Source: Hamadaea sp013361475 (GTDB lineage Bacteria > Actinomycetota > Actinomycetes > Mycobacteriales > Micromonosporaceae). From it: a stretch of 64,000 nt of DNA. Positions 23,519-31,531 of this stretch are shown one piece after another. Both the position numbers and the translations under genes were made by a program. A model generated the notes under the pieces. It was not told the DNA's origin and ran no database searches. It was given only the letters and a program-made list of their open reading frames with translations. The stretch is from the NCBI RefSeq assembly GCF_040654195.1, contig NZ_JBFAHM010000016.1, positions 1 through 64,000 of the forward strand, given 5' to 3'. The stretch's first letter is position 1. Each line of letters opens with the position of its first letter.

Positions 23519-25029
23519 GGACCCTGCGCGCCGAATGGACGAAGTTCCGCACCGTACGCGGCTGGGTGCTGGCGATGATCGTGGCGTCGGCTGCGATCGT
23601 CGGCCTGGGCGTCCTGCCGGGCATGCAGGGCACCTGCCGAGCGGACTGCGGTCTGCCGGTCGGGCCGGGCGGCGAGGAGGTCACCGACGCCTTCACCTTC
23701 CTGCATCAGTCGCTGATCGGCGACGGAACCATCACCGCCCGGCTGACCTCGATGACGGGAGTTCTGCCGGTCGACCCCGACCCCAGCGCCGAACAGTCCG
23801 GCGGAACCGGGCCGAGCGCGGCGAACGGAGCAGCCGACGGCCGGCCCGGTCTGGTCCCGTGGGCGAAGGCGGGCCTCCTCCTGAAGGACGGCACCCGGCC
23901 GGGTTCGGCGTACGCGGCCGTCATGCTGACCGGTGCGCACGGCGTACGCCTGCAGTACGACTACACGCACGACGTGGCCGGACCGGCGACGACACCGACG
24001 CCGCAGTGGTTGCGGCTGACGCGTACCGGGGACGTCGTCCGGGCCGAGGTCTCCGCCGACGGGACGAGCTGGCAGACCGTCGGCACCGCCGAACTCGGCG
24101 GGCTTCCGGCCACGGTGGAGGTCGGCCTGTTCGCCACGTCTCCGCAGTACTCCGCCGCGACCAGCGGCGCGTTCGGGATGTCGGGCGCTTCCGGCGGTCC
24201 CACCCAGGCGACCGGCGTCTTCGAGAACGTCTCCCTCAGCGGCACGGCGAGCGGAGCTTGGCGCGGCGAGAAGGTCGGCGGGGCTGACGACAGCGCGAGC
24301 GGGACGTCGGACGACAACGGGCGCTTCACCGTCAGCGGCTCCGGCGACATCGCACCCGCCGTCTCCGGCGCCGCCGGGCTGGGCGTCACCATCACGCAGA
24401 CCCTCGTGGGCACCTTCGCCGGGCTCATCGTCGTGGTCGTGGTCGGCACCATGTTCATCACCGCCGAATACCGGCGCGGCCTCGTGCGTACCACGATGGC
24501 GGCGAATCCACGGCGTGGCCGCACGCTGGCCGCGAAGGCCGTGGTGCTCGGCGCGGTCACCTTCGCCACGAGCCTGCCGGGGGTGGCGGCGGTGGTCATG
24601 ATCGGGCGGAAAGTCTTGCGCGCCAACGGTGTTTACGTGCACGCGGTCTCCACCGCGACCGAGATCCAGGTGATCGTCGGGACGGCGGCGGTGCTGGCGG
24701 TGTCGGCCGTGCTCGCGCTGGCGCTGGGGACGATCGTGCGGCGCAGCGCGGCCGCCGTGACCACGGCGATCGTCGCGATCGTGCTGCCCTACCTGCTGAC
24801 GATGACCGTGCTGCCCGCCGGGGCGGGACAGTGGCTGCTGCGGCTGACGCCGGCCGCCGCGTTCGCCGTGCAGCAGAGCACCCCCCAGTACGCCCAAGTG
24901 GACAACATCTACACACCGGTGAACGGGTACTTCCCCCTGGTGCCGTGGGCCGGGTTCGCCGTGTTGTGCGGCTGGACCGCGCTCGCGTTGGCCGCCGCGA
25001 CCCTGCTCGTGCGCCGGAGGGACGTATGA
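23515..25029 (+). CDS. ABC permease with lectin-like extracytoplasmic insertion
   Basis: Membrane subunit of 504 residues. The first helix (about 14-32) is followed by an extracytoplasmic region of about 250 residues before helix 2 (about 298-318). Much of this insertion (about 58-235) resembles a concanavalin-A-like / DUF1349 jelly-roll: FTFLHQSLIGDGTITARL, WAKAGLLLKDGTRPGSAYAAVML, LRLTRTGDVVRAEVSADGTSW. Three or four further helices follow and the protein ends RRRDV. The ectodomain is rich in Ser/Gly/Asp loops. ATG at 23515 overlaps the ATPase stop. A sugar- or glycan-binding role for the ectodomain is inference. Confidence 0.85.
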   Translation: MRTLRAEWTKFRTVRGWVLAMIVASAAIVGLGVLPGMQGTCRADCGLPVGPGGEEVTDAFTFLHQSLIGDGTITARLTSMTGVLPVDPDPSAEQSGGTGPSAANGAADGRPGLVPWAKAGLLLKDGTRPGSAYAAVMLTGAHGVRLQYDYTHDVAGPATTPTPQWLRLTRTGDVVRAEVSADGTSWQTVGTAELGGLPATVEVGLFATSPQYSAATSGAFGMSGASGGPTQATGVFENVSLSGTASGAWRGEKVGGADDSASGTSDDNGRFTVSGSGDIAPAVSGAAGLGVTITQTLVGTFAGLIVVVVVGTMFITAEYRRGLVRTTMAANPRRGRTLAAKAVVLGAVTFATSLPGVAAVVMIGRKVLRANGVYVHAVSTATEIQVIVGTAAVLAVSAVLALALGTIVRRSAAAVTTAIVAIVLPYLLTMTVLPAGAGQWLLRLTPAAAFAVQQSTPQYAQVDNIYTPVNGYFPLVPWAGFAVLCGWTALALAAATLLVRRRDV

Positions 25030-25799
25030 CCGCCGCCCTGCACGCGGAGTGGACGAAGCTGCGGACGTCACCAGGGACGGCCTGGCTGCTCCTGACCGTC
25101 GTCGCGCTGACCGTCGGAGTCGGCGCGGCAGCCGCCGCCACCATCACCTGCACCGCCACCGGGTGCCCCGAGGACCCGGCGAAGATCAGTCTCACCGGCG
25201 TCCAGCTCGGGCAGGCGGTCGTCGTCATCCTCGCCGTCCTGGCGATCAGCGGCGAACACGCTACCGGGATGCTGCGGGTGAGCCTGTCCGCCGTCCCGAA
25301 CCGGTTACGGCTGCTGACGGCCAAGGCGATCGTGGTGACGGGCGCGATCGGCGCGGCCGGCCTCCTCGCCGTGGCGGGCTCGTTCGCCGTCGGCCGCGTG
25401 CTGCTGCCCGGCAGCGGCTTCACCGAGGCGCACGGTTTCGCGCGCCTTTCCCTGTCCGACGGCGCAGTCCTCCGGGCGACCGCCGGCTCGGTGCTCTACC
25501 TCGTGCTCATCGCCCTGGTGGCCCTAGGTCTGTCCACAGTGGTACGCGAATCCGCCGCGTCGATCGGCCTGATGCTCGGACTGCTCTACCTGGTTCCACT
25601 GGTCAGCCAGGCGATCACCGATCCGGACTGGAAACGTCACCTGCAGCAGATCGCGCCCACCGCCGGATTGTCCGTCCAAGCCACGACGAAGCTGTCGACG
25701 TTGCCGCTGACTCCTTGGCAAGGGCTGGGCGTAGTGGCGGCGTGGGCGGCCGGGGCGCTGCTGCTCGCCGCGCTCGTGCTGCATCGGCGCGACGCCTGA
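25026..25799 (+). CDS. ABC-2 type transporter permease
   Basis: Second permease of the operon, 257 residues and about six helices. It starts MTAALHAEWTKLRTSPGTAW, the typical start of ABC-2 permeases in actinobacteria and parallel to MRTLRAEWTKFRTVRGWV of its neighbour, which shows common origin. It lacks the lectin-like insertion; the first loop here is about 30 residues (CTATGCPEDPAKISLTG). Probably pairs with the long permease as a heterodimer. ATG overlaps the stop of the previous gene. Followed at once by palindromic element B1 and the convergent protease gene. Confidence 0.9.
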   Translation: MTAALHAEWTKLRTSPGTAWLLLTVVALTVGVGAAAAATITCTATGCPEDPAKISLTGVQLGQAVVVILAVLAISGEHATGMLRVSLSAVPNRLRLLTAKAIVVTGAIGAAGLLAVAGSFAVGRVLLPGSGFTEAHGFARLSLSDGAVLRATAGSVLYLVLIALVALGLSTVVRESAASIGLMLGLLYLVPLVSQAITDPDWKRHLQQIAPTAGLSVQATTKLSTLPLTPWQGLGVVAAWAAGALLLAALVLHRRDA

Positions 25800-25803
25800 C
25801 TCA

Positions 25804-25855
25804 TGATCAGGGTCATTTCCATGCTGCCATGGCAACCCGGAAATGACCCTGATCA
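25804..25855. repeat. Intergenic palindromic element, family B copy 1
   Basis: 52-bp element with a perfect 17-bp stem: TGATCAGGGTCATTTCC (25804-25820) and its complement (25839-25855), 18-nt loop containing the palindrome TGCCATGGCA (25825-25834). Copy 2 is at 52743-52794. It lies exactly between the stops of convergent genes and probably works here as a two-way terminator. Confidence 0.88.
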
Positions 25856-25860
25856 AGCAC

Positions 25861-27426
25861 TCAGGACAGCGTGATCGCCGCGTCGTCGATGACGAACGAC
25901 GTCTGCAGCGAGGAGTCCTCGGTGCCGGTGAACTTCAGGGTCGCGGTCGTTCCGGCGTACGCCGAGATGTCGATCGTGCGCTGGGCGTAGCCGCTCGCCT
26001 TGTTGAGGTTGGAGTAGGTCGCCACGCTGGCGCCGTTGACGGTGACCGTGAGCTTGTCGTACTGCGTCGACGTGGTCGTCTCGGCCGTGTCGATGTGCAG
26101 CCAGTAGGTCAGCGTCGCGTGGCAGCCGGCCGGAATCGAGACGGCCTGCTGCAACGTGTCGGTGTGGGTGCTGCCGTAACCGTCCAGCCACGCCTTCCAC
26201 GAACCGGAGTGCGCCGCCTGGCTGGAGCTGTTGTCGACGACGCCCGACGACGAGCTCCACGGCGAGGCCGTGCCCGTCTCGAACCCGGCGTTGCCGAGGA
26301 GCTGGCCCGAGCAGGACCCGCCCGGCGAACCGACCGCGATGCTGAACGTCGCCGAACCGCTGGCGTTGGTCGTGTCCTTGGCGCTGACGGTCACCGACGA
26401 CGTCTGCACGGTCGTGGGCGTGCCACTGATGAGACCGGTGGAGCTGTTGATGGTCAGGCCCGCCGGCAGTCCGGTCGCGCTGTAGGTCAGCGTCTGGCTG
26501 CTGTCGGAGTCGGTGGCCTGGATCTGCAGGCTGAACGGCGTGCCGGTGGTCGCGGTCTTGCTGCCGGGGTTCGTGACGGTGACCGTGTTGCCCGTGGGCG
26601 GGGTGCCGCCGGGCAGCAAACAGCCGGCCTTGTTCAGGTCGATGGCGTTGGCGGCGGTGAGGCAAGTGGTGAACCAGTAGGTCTGCTGCCCGTAGCTCTG
26701 CCCCTGGTACGCGTGCGTGGTGCCGTCGGGGTCGACCTCGCACGGGTTGTCCAAAGTGCACATCTCACCGTTGTCGTTGCCGGTGTTGTTGATGCCGACG
26801 ATCTGGTTGCTGTTGAGATCGACGATCGGCGACCCGGAGGTGCCGTGCGTGGTGTCGCAGTTCGGGTCGTACCGGATCGAGTCGTGGAAGGTCCACGCGT
26901 CTTCCCGGAGCGTGCCGACGAAGCCGTTGATCGAGCAGTTCCAGATCTGCTTCCAGTAGCTGGACGGGATGAACATGCTGCTGCCGGCGACCGGGTGCGA
27001 CGCCGAGATGGTCAGCGCGGTGACCCCGTAGCTCGTCTTGATCGACGCGAACGTCGTGTTCAGCCGGTAGAGCGTGACGTCGGTGTTGGTCATCGTCGCG
27101 TACAGCACGAGGTCGGCCCGCACGGTGCCGAGGCTGCTGCCGGTCGAACTCAGCAGGGTGCCGGAGCGGGTGCTGCTCCGATTGGTCAGCACGACGCCGG
27201 CCCCAGGCATCCCGCCCTCGTAGCAGTGGCCGTTGGTGAGCATCATCGCCCGGTCGGTGTCCACCGAGGTGGGATAGCGGACGAGCGAGGCCGAGCAGTT
27301 GCTGAGCGCGATGGTCGCGGTGAGACTGGCCGCCTGCAGGGTGTCCGCGGCAGCGGGGGTCGGGCCGGCCAGCGTGGCGGCGCCGAGGACGGTCGCGCCA
27401 AGGGTGATGGCGAGTCGTCTTAGCAT
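25861..27426 (-). CDS. Secreted trypsin-like serine protease with Ig-like and jelly-roll domains
   Basis: Exported protein of 521 residues. Signal peptide about 1-28 (ends PAAADT). Protease domain about 30-255 with the triad His67 (TNGHC), Asp116 (NTDVTL) and Ser197 (GTSGSP), and paired cysteines. Next a putative He_PIG-type Ig domain (about 280-365; ATGLPAGLTINSSTGLISGTP) and a C-terminal galactose-binding/MAM-like jelly-roll (about 370-520; LGNAGFETGTASPWSSSSG). Extracellular proteolysis on a surface or matrix is expected; the accessory domains probably target the substrate. Read from the promoter at 27463-27491. Confidence 0.88.
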   Translation of the reverse strand: MLRRLAITLGATVLGAATLAGPTPAAADTLQAASLTATIALSNCSASLVRYPTSVDTDRAMMLTNGHCYEGGMPGAGVVLTNRSSTRSGTLLSSTGSSLGTVRADLVLYATMTNTDVTLYRLNTTFASIKTSYGVTALTISASHPVAGSSMFIPSSYWKQIWNCSINGFVGTLREDAWTFHDSIRYDPNCDTTHGTSGSPIVDLNSNQIVGINNTGNDNGEMCTLDNPCEVDPDGTTHAYQGQSYGQQTYWFTTCLTAANAIDLNKAGCLLPGGTPPTGNTVTVTNPGSKTATTGTPFSLQIQATDSDSSQTLTYSATGLPAGLTINSSTGLISGTPTTVQTSSVTVSAKDTTNASGSATFSIAVGSPGGSCSGQLLGNAGFETGTASPWSSSSGVVDNSSSQAAHSGSWKAWLDGYGSTHTDTLQQAVSIPAGCHATLTYWLHIDTAETTTSTQYDKLTVTVNGASVATYSNLNKASGYAQRTIDISAYAGTTATLKFTGTEDSSLQTSFVIDDAAITLS

Positions 27427-27462
27427 GGGGTCTCCATCCGGATGAGGGAATGCATCGCCGAG

Positions 27463-27491
27463 AGTCTATGGACTCCGCTTCACCCAGTGAA
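27463..27491 (-). promoter_or_regulatory. Protease promoter with small palindrome
   Basis: Minus strand -35 TTCACT (27486-27491), 17-bp spacer, -10 TAGACT (27463-27468), about 37 nt before the ATG. A palindrome TTCAC-cca-GTGAA (27479-27491) covers the -35 box and may be an operator. Confidence 0.65.
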
Positions 27492-27736
27492 GGCCGTGAA
27501 TCAAAATTGGCCGAGTGCCGCCTCGGCGCACGCTCCCCGCAGGTCGGGCGCTGCGCGTACGCGGGTCAGCGCGGCATCGCCTGAGCGTGAGCCGATGCCA
27601 GTTCCCGCAACCGATCCGCGTCACCGAGCCGGCCGACACCGTCCGGCACGTCACCCGTCCGGAAGATCTGGCTCATCCCGTGATGATGCCCCGCGGGGCT
27701 GCGTGATGCCGGGGCCGGCTGGTAGAACTGACCTTC
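27492..27736. other. Intergenic region with a possible remnant or micro-ORF
   Basis: With the promoter to its left this is the longest gene-free stretch of the window (27427-27736, 310 bp). On the minus strand 27566-27676 could encode a 36-residue peptide (MSQIFRTGDVPDGVGRL...), with G/C-rich third bases but no ribosome-binding site and no -10 box. It may be the eroded end of a lost gene. On the plus strand TAGAAC (27723-27728) lies 8 nt before the ATG at 27737 and may be its -10. Nothing else is visible. Confidence 0.35.
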
Positions 27737-28252
27737 ATGTCCGACTCCCTTGATCAGGACGCTGACGAATCGGCTCCGAACCCCGTGGCGTCCAGCGCTC
27801 GTCGCCGCTGGGTGCTGCCCGTGTCCGTGGTGTCGGCGTTTCTGGTCGGCGCCGCCGCGGCGACCGCGGTCATCGTGCTCACCGGGCGCCTTGAGCCCGC
27901 TCATCGATTCACCGTCATGGCAATCTTGGAGGAGAACGTGACGGCCGAGCAGAAGGCGGCCGTGCAGTCCGCGCTGTCCGCACTCGACGGAGTCGAGGAA
28001 GTCGTCTTCGAAAGCAGCGAGGATGCGCAGCGGAAGATGCAGGACGGGCTGCGGGGCGACCCCGCGCTCGCCCAGCAGGTCAGCACGATCACGATGCCCG
28101 CGTCGTACCAGGCCGACTTCCACGAGCGAGTGTTCGACTGTGGACGGTTGACGCCGGTCGCGCACCTGCTGGGGATCCGGGAGGTCACCGTGCATCAGCG
28201 ACCGACGGCGGACCGCCCCGGCGCGAGGATCGCCTGCGGGAACCTGCTCTAG
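27737..28252 (+). CDS. Membrane-anchored FtsX-ectodomain-like protein
   Basis: Protein of 171 residues. A charged N-terminus is followed by one transmembrane helix (about 25-50) and an extracytoplasmic domain (about 58-115). The domain reads like the extracellular domain of the divisome ABC subunit FtsX: ENVTAEQKAAVQSALSAL, VEEVVFESSEDAQRKMQDGL, STITMPASYQADF. The three other helices of FtsX are absent, so this is a stand-alone ectodomain. In FtsX this domain binds cell-wall hydrolase activators; a similar role here is inference. A Cys near 131 and another near 167 could form a disulfide. The stop overlaps the convergent gene by 4 bp. Confidence 0.75.
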   Translation: MSDSLDQDADESAPNPVASSARRRWVLPVSVVSAFLVGAAAATAVIVLTGRLEPAHRFTVMAILEENVTAEQKAAVQSALSALDGVEEVVFESSEDAQRKMQDGLRGDPALAQQVSTITMPASYQADFHERVFDCGRLTPVAHLLGIREVTVHQRPTADRPGARIACGNLL

Positions 28253-29052
28253 CGGGGGTCCACGATGGAACGGACCTCGCCGACCAGGGCGGCGGCGTCG
28301 GCCACCGTCTGCTCCAGCGGGTCGAGCGCCGCGAAGATCGCCTGCGCTCGCGTGGCGAACTCCGGCGGCGCGGAGGGCAGCCGCCCGGTCGCGGCGATCA
28401 TGCCCTTCTCGTTGATCAGCCACGCTCCGTCGTGCGCGTGCAACGCGTGGCACAGCACGCCGATCATCCGGAACAGACAGCCTGCGGCGTAGGCGGGATC
28501 GGCGCCGGCCACGGCGTACTTCGCCGAGCCCACCAGGAAGTCGGCTTCCCACAGGCCGTGGGCCAAGCTGTCCGCCAACTTCCGGGGATACGCCGAAAGC
28601 AGCGCTTTGAGGCCGGTGAGTTCGCCGGTGGGGTCGGCCAGGATCTGGCCGAGGGCCACCTCGCCGGCGTACGCGTGGGAGTAGAACCCCAAGGGATGGC
28701 CAGGTTGGACGCCGATTTCGTAGCGGCCTGCCTGCACCTCGTCGACGACGCCCCGGACACGGTCGAGATCCCGGTAGATCCAGTCGACGCGCCACCCGTC
28801 GACGGTGAGCCAGCCGCCGCCGTTCACCCAGGGACCCCACCCGCCGGGTTCGGTCACCTCGGTGGGCGTACCCGTCAATTCCCGGGCCAGAGCGCGCAAC
28901 CGATCGACGGAGAGCGAGCCGCGGTAGTAGAGCCCGAGGTCGATGTCGGAGTCCGGGCGGTGGGTGCCGCGGGCCCGGCTGCCGCCGAGCGCCACGGCGA
29001 CCACGCCGGGGATCTCGGCCAGGCGGGCGGCGATGGGCCGGAGGTCTTCCAT
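28249..29052 (-). CDS. Nucleotidyltransferase-domain protein
   Basis: Protein of 267 residues. The N-terminal Pol-beta-type nucleotidyltransferase motif is GGSRARGTHRPDSDIDL (about 24-40: GGSRARG then DSDIDL with the two metal-binding Asp), with the third acidic residue in VDWIYRDLD. The C-terminal half is helical (KLADSLAHGLWEADFLVGSAKYA). Similar proteins include kanamycin-type and minimal nucleotidyltransferases, so transfer of a nucleotide to a small molecule is possible but unproven. Starts 5 bp after the TetR gene on the same strand, so they are probably co-transcribed. Confidence 0.82.
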   Translation of the reverse strand: MEDLRPIAARLAEIPGVVAVALGGSRARGTHRPDSDIDLGLYYRGSLSVDRLRALARELTGTPTEVTEPGGWGPWVNGGGWLTVDGWRVDWIYRDLDRVRGVVDEVQAGRYEIGVQPGHPLGFYSHAYAGEVALGQILADPTGELTGLKALLSAYPRKLADSLAHGLWEADFLVGSAKYAVAGADPAYAAGCLFRMIGVLCHALHAHDGAWLINEKGMIAATGRLPSAPPEFATRAQAIFAALDPLEQTVADAAALVGEVRSIVDPR

Positions 29053-29057
29053 GATCG

Positions 29058-29693
29058 TCAACGGTAGCCGTAGAACCCGAGGAACATGTCGACACCGGAG
29101 TCGATGAGCCGCTCGGTGGTGTCCTCGTCGAGCGTCGTCCCGTACGCGCTGTGCACGAGGTGCGGGTAGAGCACGAGCGAGTAGAGCTGCAGGATCGCGA
29201 GGTCGACGTCGGGCATGTCCAGGCGCCCCGCCTCGGCCAGGCGGCGGAACGCGGCGGCGAGTGCGGGCCGGGCGCGATCCGGGCCGTGTTCGCGCCAGGC
29301 GACGCCGAGCTGCGGGAAGCGACGGACCTCGCTGACGACGAGATGGCGCAGCGCGACCATGTCCGGCCGCGTCATGCTCGTGACCCAGGCGCGGGCGGTC
29401 CACTTCAACGCGCTGCGCAGATCGTCGGAGGCTGACAGCCGTTCGGCGGTCCCGGCGATGGCCTCGGCGAGGGCCTCTTCGAGCGCGTCGCCGACGACGG
29501 CGATGAACAGCGTCTCCTTGTTGCCGTAATGGTTGTAGACGGTGACCTTGGAGACGCCGGCCTCGGCCGCGATGGCGTCCATCCCGGCGTCGAAGCCGTC
29601 ACGCACAAAGGAGGTCCGGGCCGCCTTGACGATCGCTTCCCGCTTACGCGCGGCGCGGTCGCCGGTCAGTTCCCGCGGGGTGTCGTTGGCCAC
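29058..29693 (-). CDS. TetR-family transcriptional regulator
   Basis: Repressor of 211 residues. HTH at about 18-58 (REAIVKAARTSFVRDGFDAG, then AAEAGVSKVTVYNHYGNKETLF) and a TetR_C_7-like ligand domain (VSEVRRFPQLGVAWREHG). GTG at 29693, 6 nt after TACGCT (29700-29705), is chosen over the ATG at 29735, which would lie in the operator. Divergent from the beta-lactamase-fold gene, its evident target, with matched operator half-sites between them. Confidence 0.9.
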   Translation of the reverse strand: MANDTPRELTGDRAARKREAIVKAARTSFVRDGFDAGMDAIAAEAGVSKVTVYNHYGNKETLFIAVVGDALEEALAEAIAGTAERLSASDDLRSALKWTARAWVTSMTRPDMVALRHLVVSEVRRFPQLGVAWREHGPDRARPALAAAFRRLAEAGRLDMPDVDLAILQLYSLVLYPHLVHSAYGTTLDEDTTERLIDSGVDMFLGFYGYR

Positions 29694-29715
29694 GCGGGCA
29701 GCGTAACACGACCTG

Positions 29716-29755
29716 AACTGTACCGTTGAGTTCATCTGAACTGTGCGGTACAGTT
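29716..29755 (+). promoter_or_regulatory. Promoter and TetR operators of the beta-lactamase-fold gene
   Basis: -35 TTGAGT (29726-29731), 17-bp spacer, -10 TACAGT (29749-29754), 7 nt to the ATG. AACTGTACCG (29716-29725) and CGGTACAGTT (29746-29755) form a perfect 10-bp inverted repeat, and AACTGT-gcggt-ACAGTT (29739-29755) is a perfect dyad over the -10 box. Binding of the divergent TetR protein would block this promoter and the facing one. Confidence 0.85.
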
Positions 29756-29761
29756 TGCCGC

Positions 29762-30880
29762 ATGGCTGATTACATCGCTGCCGGTTACCTCGCCGCGGGC
29801 TTCGGGCCGGTGCGTACCGCGTTCTTCGAAGTCGTCGCGGCCGAACCAGGGCTCGGCGCCCAGCTCGTCGCGTACCACCACGGCCGGATGGTCGTCGACC
29901 TGGCCGCCGGGATGGACCACGACGACCTGACCGGGCTCTACTCCTCCGCCAAGGGTGCCGCTCATCTCGTGACGGCGCTGCTCGTCCAGGACGGCGTACT
30001 GGAGCTGGACCGCCCGGTTCAGCGGTACTGGCCCGAGTTCGCCCTCGACTCGGTGACCGTCCGGCAGCTGCTCAGTCACCAGTCCGGCCTGATCGGCGTG
30101 GACGGCGGATTCACCAGCGAGGATCTCGCCGACGACCAGGTCATCGCCGCTCGGCTGGCGAACCAGAAGCCGTTCTGGACGCCCGGCGAGGGATACGGCT
30201 ACCACGCGTTCGTGATCGGGGCACTGACCGGCGAAGTGGTCCGGCGCGCCACTGGACGGTCCCTGCGCGACATCTACGACGAACGCGTACGCCGCCCCTA
30301 TGGACTGGACTTCTACCTCGGTCTGCCGGAGAGCGAAGAGACCCGCTACCGCCCGGTGCAGCCGGCGCAGGACCGGTCCGCCGGAGCCGGCGTCGATCCG
30401 CACAGTCTGCTGGGCATCGCGTTCAATCTGCACGCCGACGCCCCGACCGACCTCGTCGACTTCGCCAACACCCGACGCGTACGCGCTCTCGGGTCGGCGT
30501 CCTCTGGTGGCGTCGGGAACGCGCGCGGCCTGGCGAAGATGTACGCCGCCGCGGTGAGCGGGATCGACGGGCGGCCGCCGTTGCTGACCGAGGCGACTCT
30601 CGCCGAGTTCACCACGCTCCACACGCCGGGGACCGATCTGGTGACCGGCGAACCGGATCACTTCCTGCTCGGCTTCGAGGCGACCGGCGTCCGCTACCCG
30701 GTGCTCGGCCGGCGGGCGTTCGGTCACAGCGGAGCGATCGGGGCCGAGTCCTTCGCCGACCCGGACTCCGGCCTCGCGTACAGCTATACGCGTCGGCGGT
30801 TCACCCCGACCGGCGGTCCCGCCCCGGAGAACGATCTGCTCATCGCGGCCGTCGCGCGGACGATTCGCGTACTCGGGTGA
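29762..30880 (+). CDS. Serine beta-lactamase-fold hydrolase (class C / esterase type)
   Basis: Cytoplasmic protein of 372 residues of the beta-lactamase superfamily. The SxxK motif is SSAK (about 61-64, in LYSSAKGAAHLV); the Tyr motif is YGYH (about 146-149), where class C lactamases have YxN; the KTG equivalent is HSG (about 326-328, RAFGHSGAIG). These point to an EstB/LACTB-like esterase rather than a resistance enzyme. No signal peptide. Leaderless ATG at 29762, controlled by the divergent TetR. Substrate unknown. Confidence 0.87.
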   Translation: MADYIAAGYLAAGFGPVRTAFFEVVAAEPGLGAQLVAYHHGRMVVDLAAGMDHDDLTGLYSSAKGAAHLVTALLVQDGVLELDRPVQRYWPEFALDSVTVRQLLSHQSGLIGVDGGFTSEDLADDQVIAARLANQKPFWTPGEGYGYHAFVIGALTGEVVRRATGRSLRDIYDERVRRPYGLDFYLGLPESEETRYRPVQPAQDRSAGAGVDPHSLLGIAFNLHADAPTDLVDFANTRRVRALGSASSGGVGNARGLAKMYAAAVSGIDGRPPLLTEATLAEFTTLHTPGTDLVTGEPDHFLLGFEATGVRYPVLGRRAFGHSGAIGAESFADPDSGLAYSYTRRRFTPTGGPAPENDLLIAAVARTIRVLG

Positions 30881-30887
30881 GGGAGGG

Positions 30888-31460
30888 TCAGACCGCGCGG
30901 AGGCCGCGGCGGCGGTCGCCGTCGTCGGTGAGGGCGGCGGCGAGGTCGTCCCGAGCACGGGCGACCCGGGACCGGATCGTCCCGACCGGGCAGCCGAGCA
31001 CGTCGGCGGCCTGCTCGTACGAAAGGCCGAGGATCTGGGTCGCGACGAAGGCCTCACGGCGGTCGCCGTCGAGCCCGGCGACGAGGTGCCGGAGCAGCAC
31101 CTGCTCGTCGAAGCGCGGGCCGGTGCCGGCCAGCGTCAGGTCGGCGGCCAGGGTCCAGTCCTCGACGGCGGCCGCACGGGGCCGGCGGGACTGGGCACGC
31201 AGGTGGTCGAAGACGGTGTGCCGGGCGATGGCCAGCAGCCAGGTACGCGCGGGTGACCGCGCCTCGAACGACGGCAACGCCTTCATCGCCCGGATGAAGG
31301 TCTCCTGGGCGAGGTCCTCGGCCTCCCCGGGATTCCCCAGATATCCGACGAACCGGATGACGTCCCGCTGCGTACGCGCGACGAACTGGGCGACGGCCTG
31401 CTGGTCACCGGCCTTGGCGGCGAGCGCCAACTCGGTCAGGTACGCGTCGTCGTCAAGCAC
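30888..31460 (-). CDS. ECF RNA polymerase sigma factor (SigC-like)
   Basis: Protein of 190 residues. Region 2: LALAAKAGDQQAVAQFVARTQRDVIRF, then EAEDLAQETFIRAMKALPSFE and RTWLLAIARHTVFDHLR. Region 4: DGDRREAFVATQILGLSYEQAADVLGCPVGTIRSRVARAR (split over helices). GTG at 31460, 7 nt after TACCCT (31468-31473), is chosen over an ATG at 31544, which lies inside the divergent anti-sigma gene. The pattern matches SigC-type factors of mycobacteria. The divergent partner encodes a zinc-type anti-sigma factor, an unusual divergent rather than overlapping arrangement. Confidence 0.88.
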   Translation of the reverse strand: MLDDDAYLTELALAAKAGDQQAVAQFVARTQRDVIRFVGYLGNPGEAEDLAQETFIRAMKALPSFEARSPARTWLLAIARHTVFDHLRAQSRRPRAAAVEDWTLAADLTLAGTGPRFDEQVLLRHLVAGLDGDRREAFVATQILGLSYEQAADVLGCPVGTIRSRVARARDDLAAALTDDGDRRRGLRAV

Positions 31461-31531
31461 GCCCGCCAGGGTAGCCGGTGAACCTGGGCACACCGGGAAC
31501 CAACCGGGTGACCGTGGCGACAATGTATGCC

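Noticed and set aside
29762..30880. Beta-lactamase-fold protein considered as a resistance enzyme.
   Set aside because: No export signal, and motifs YGYH and HSG fit esterase-like members better than class C beta-lactamases.
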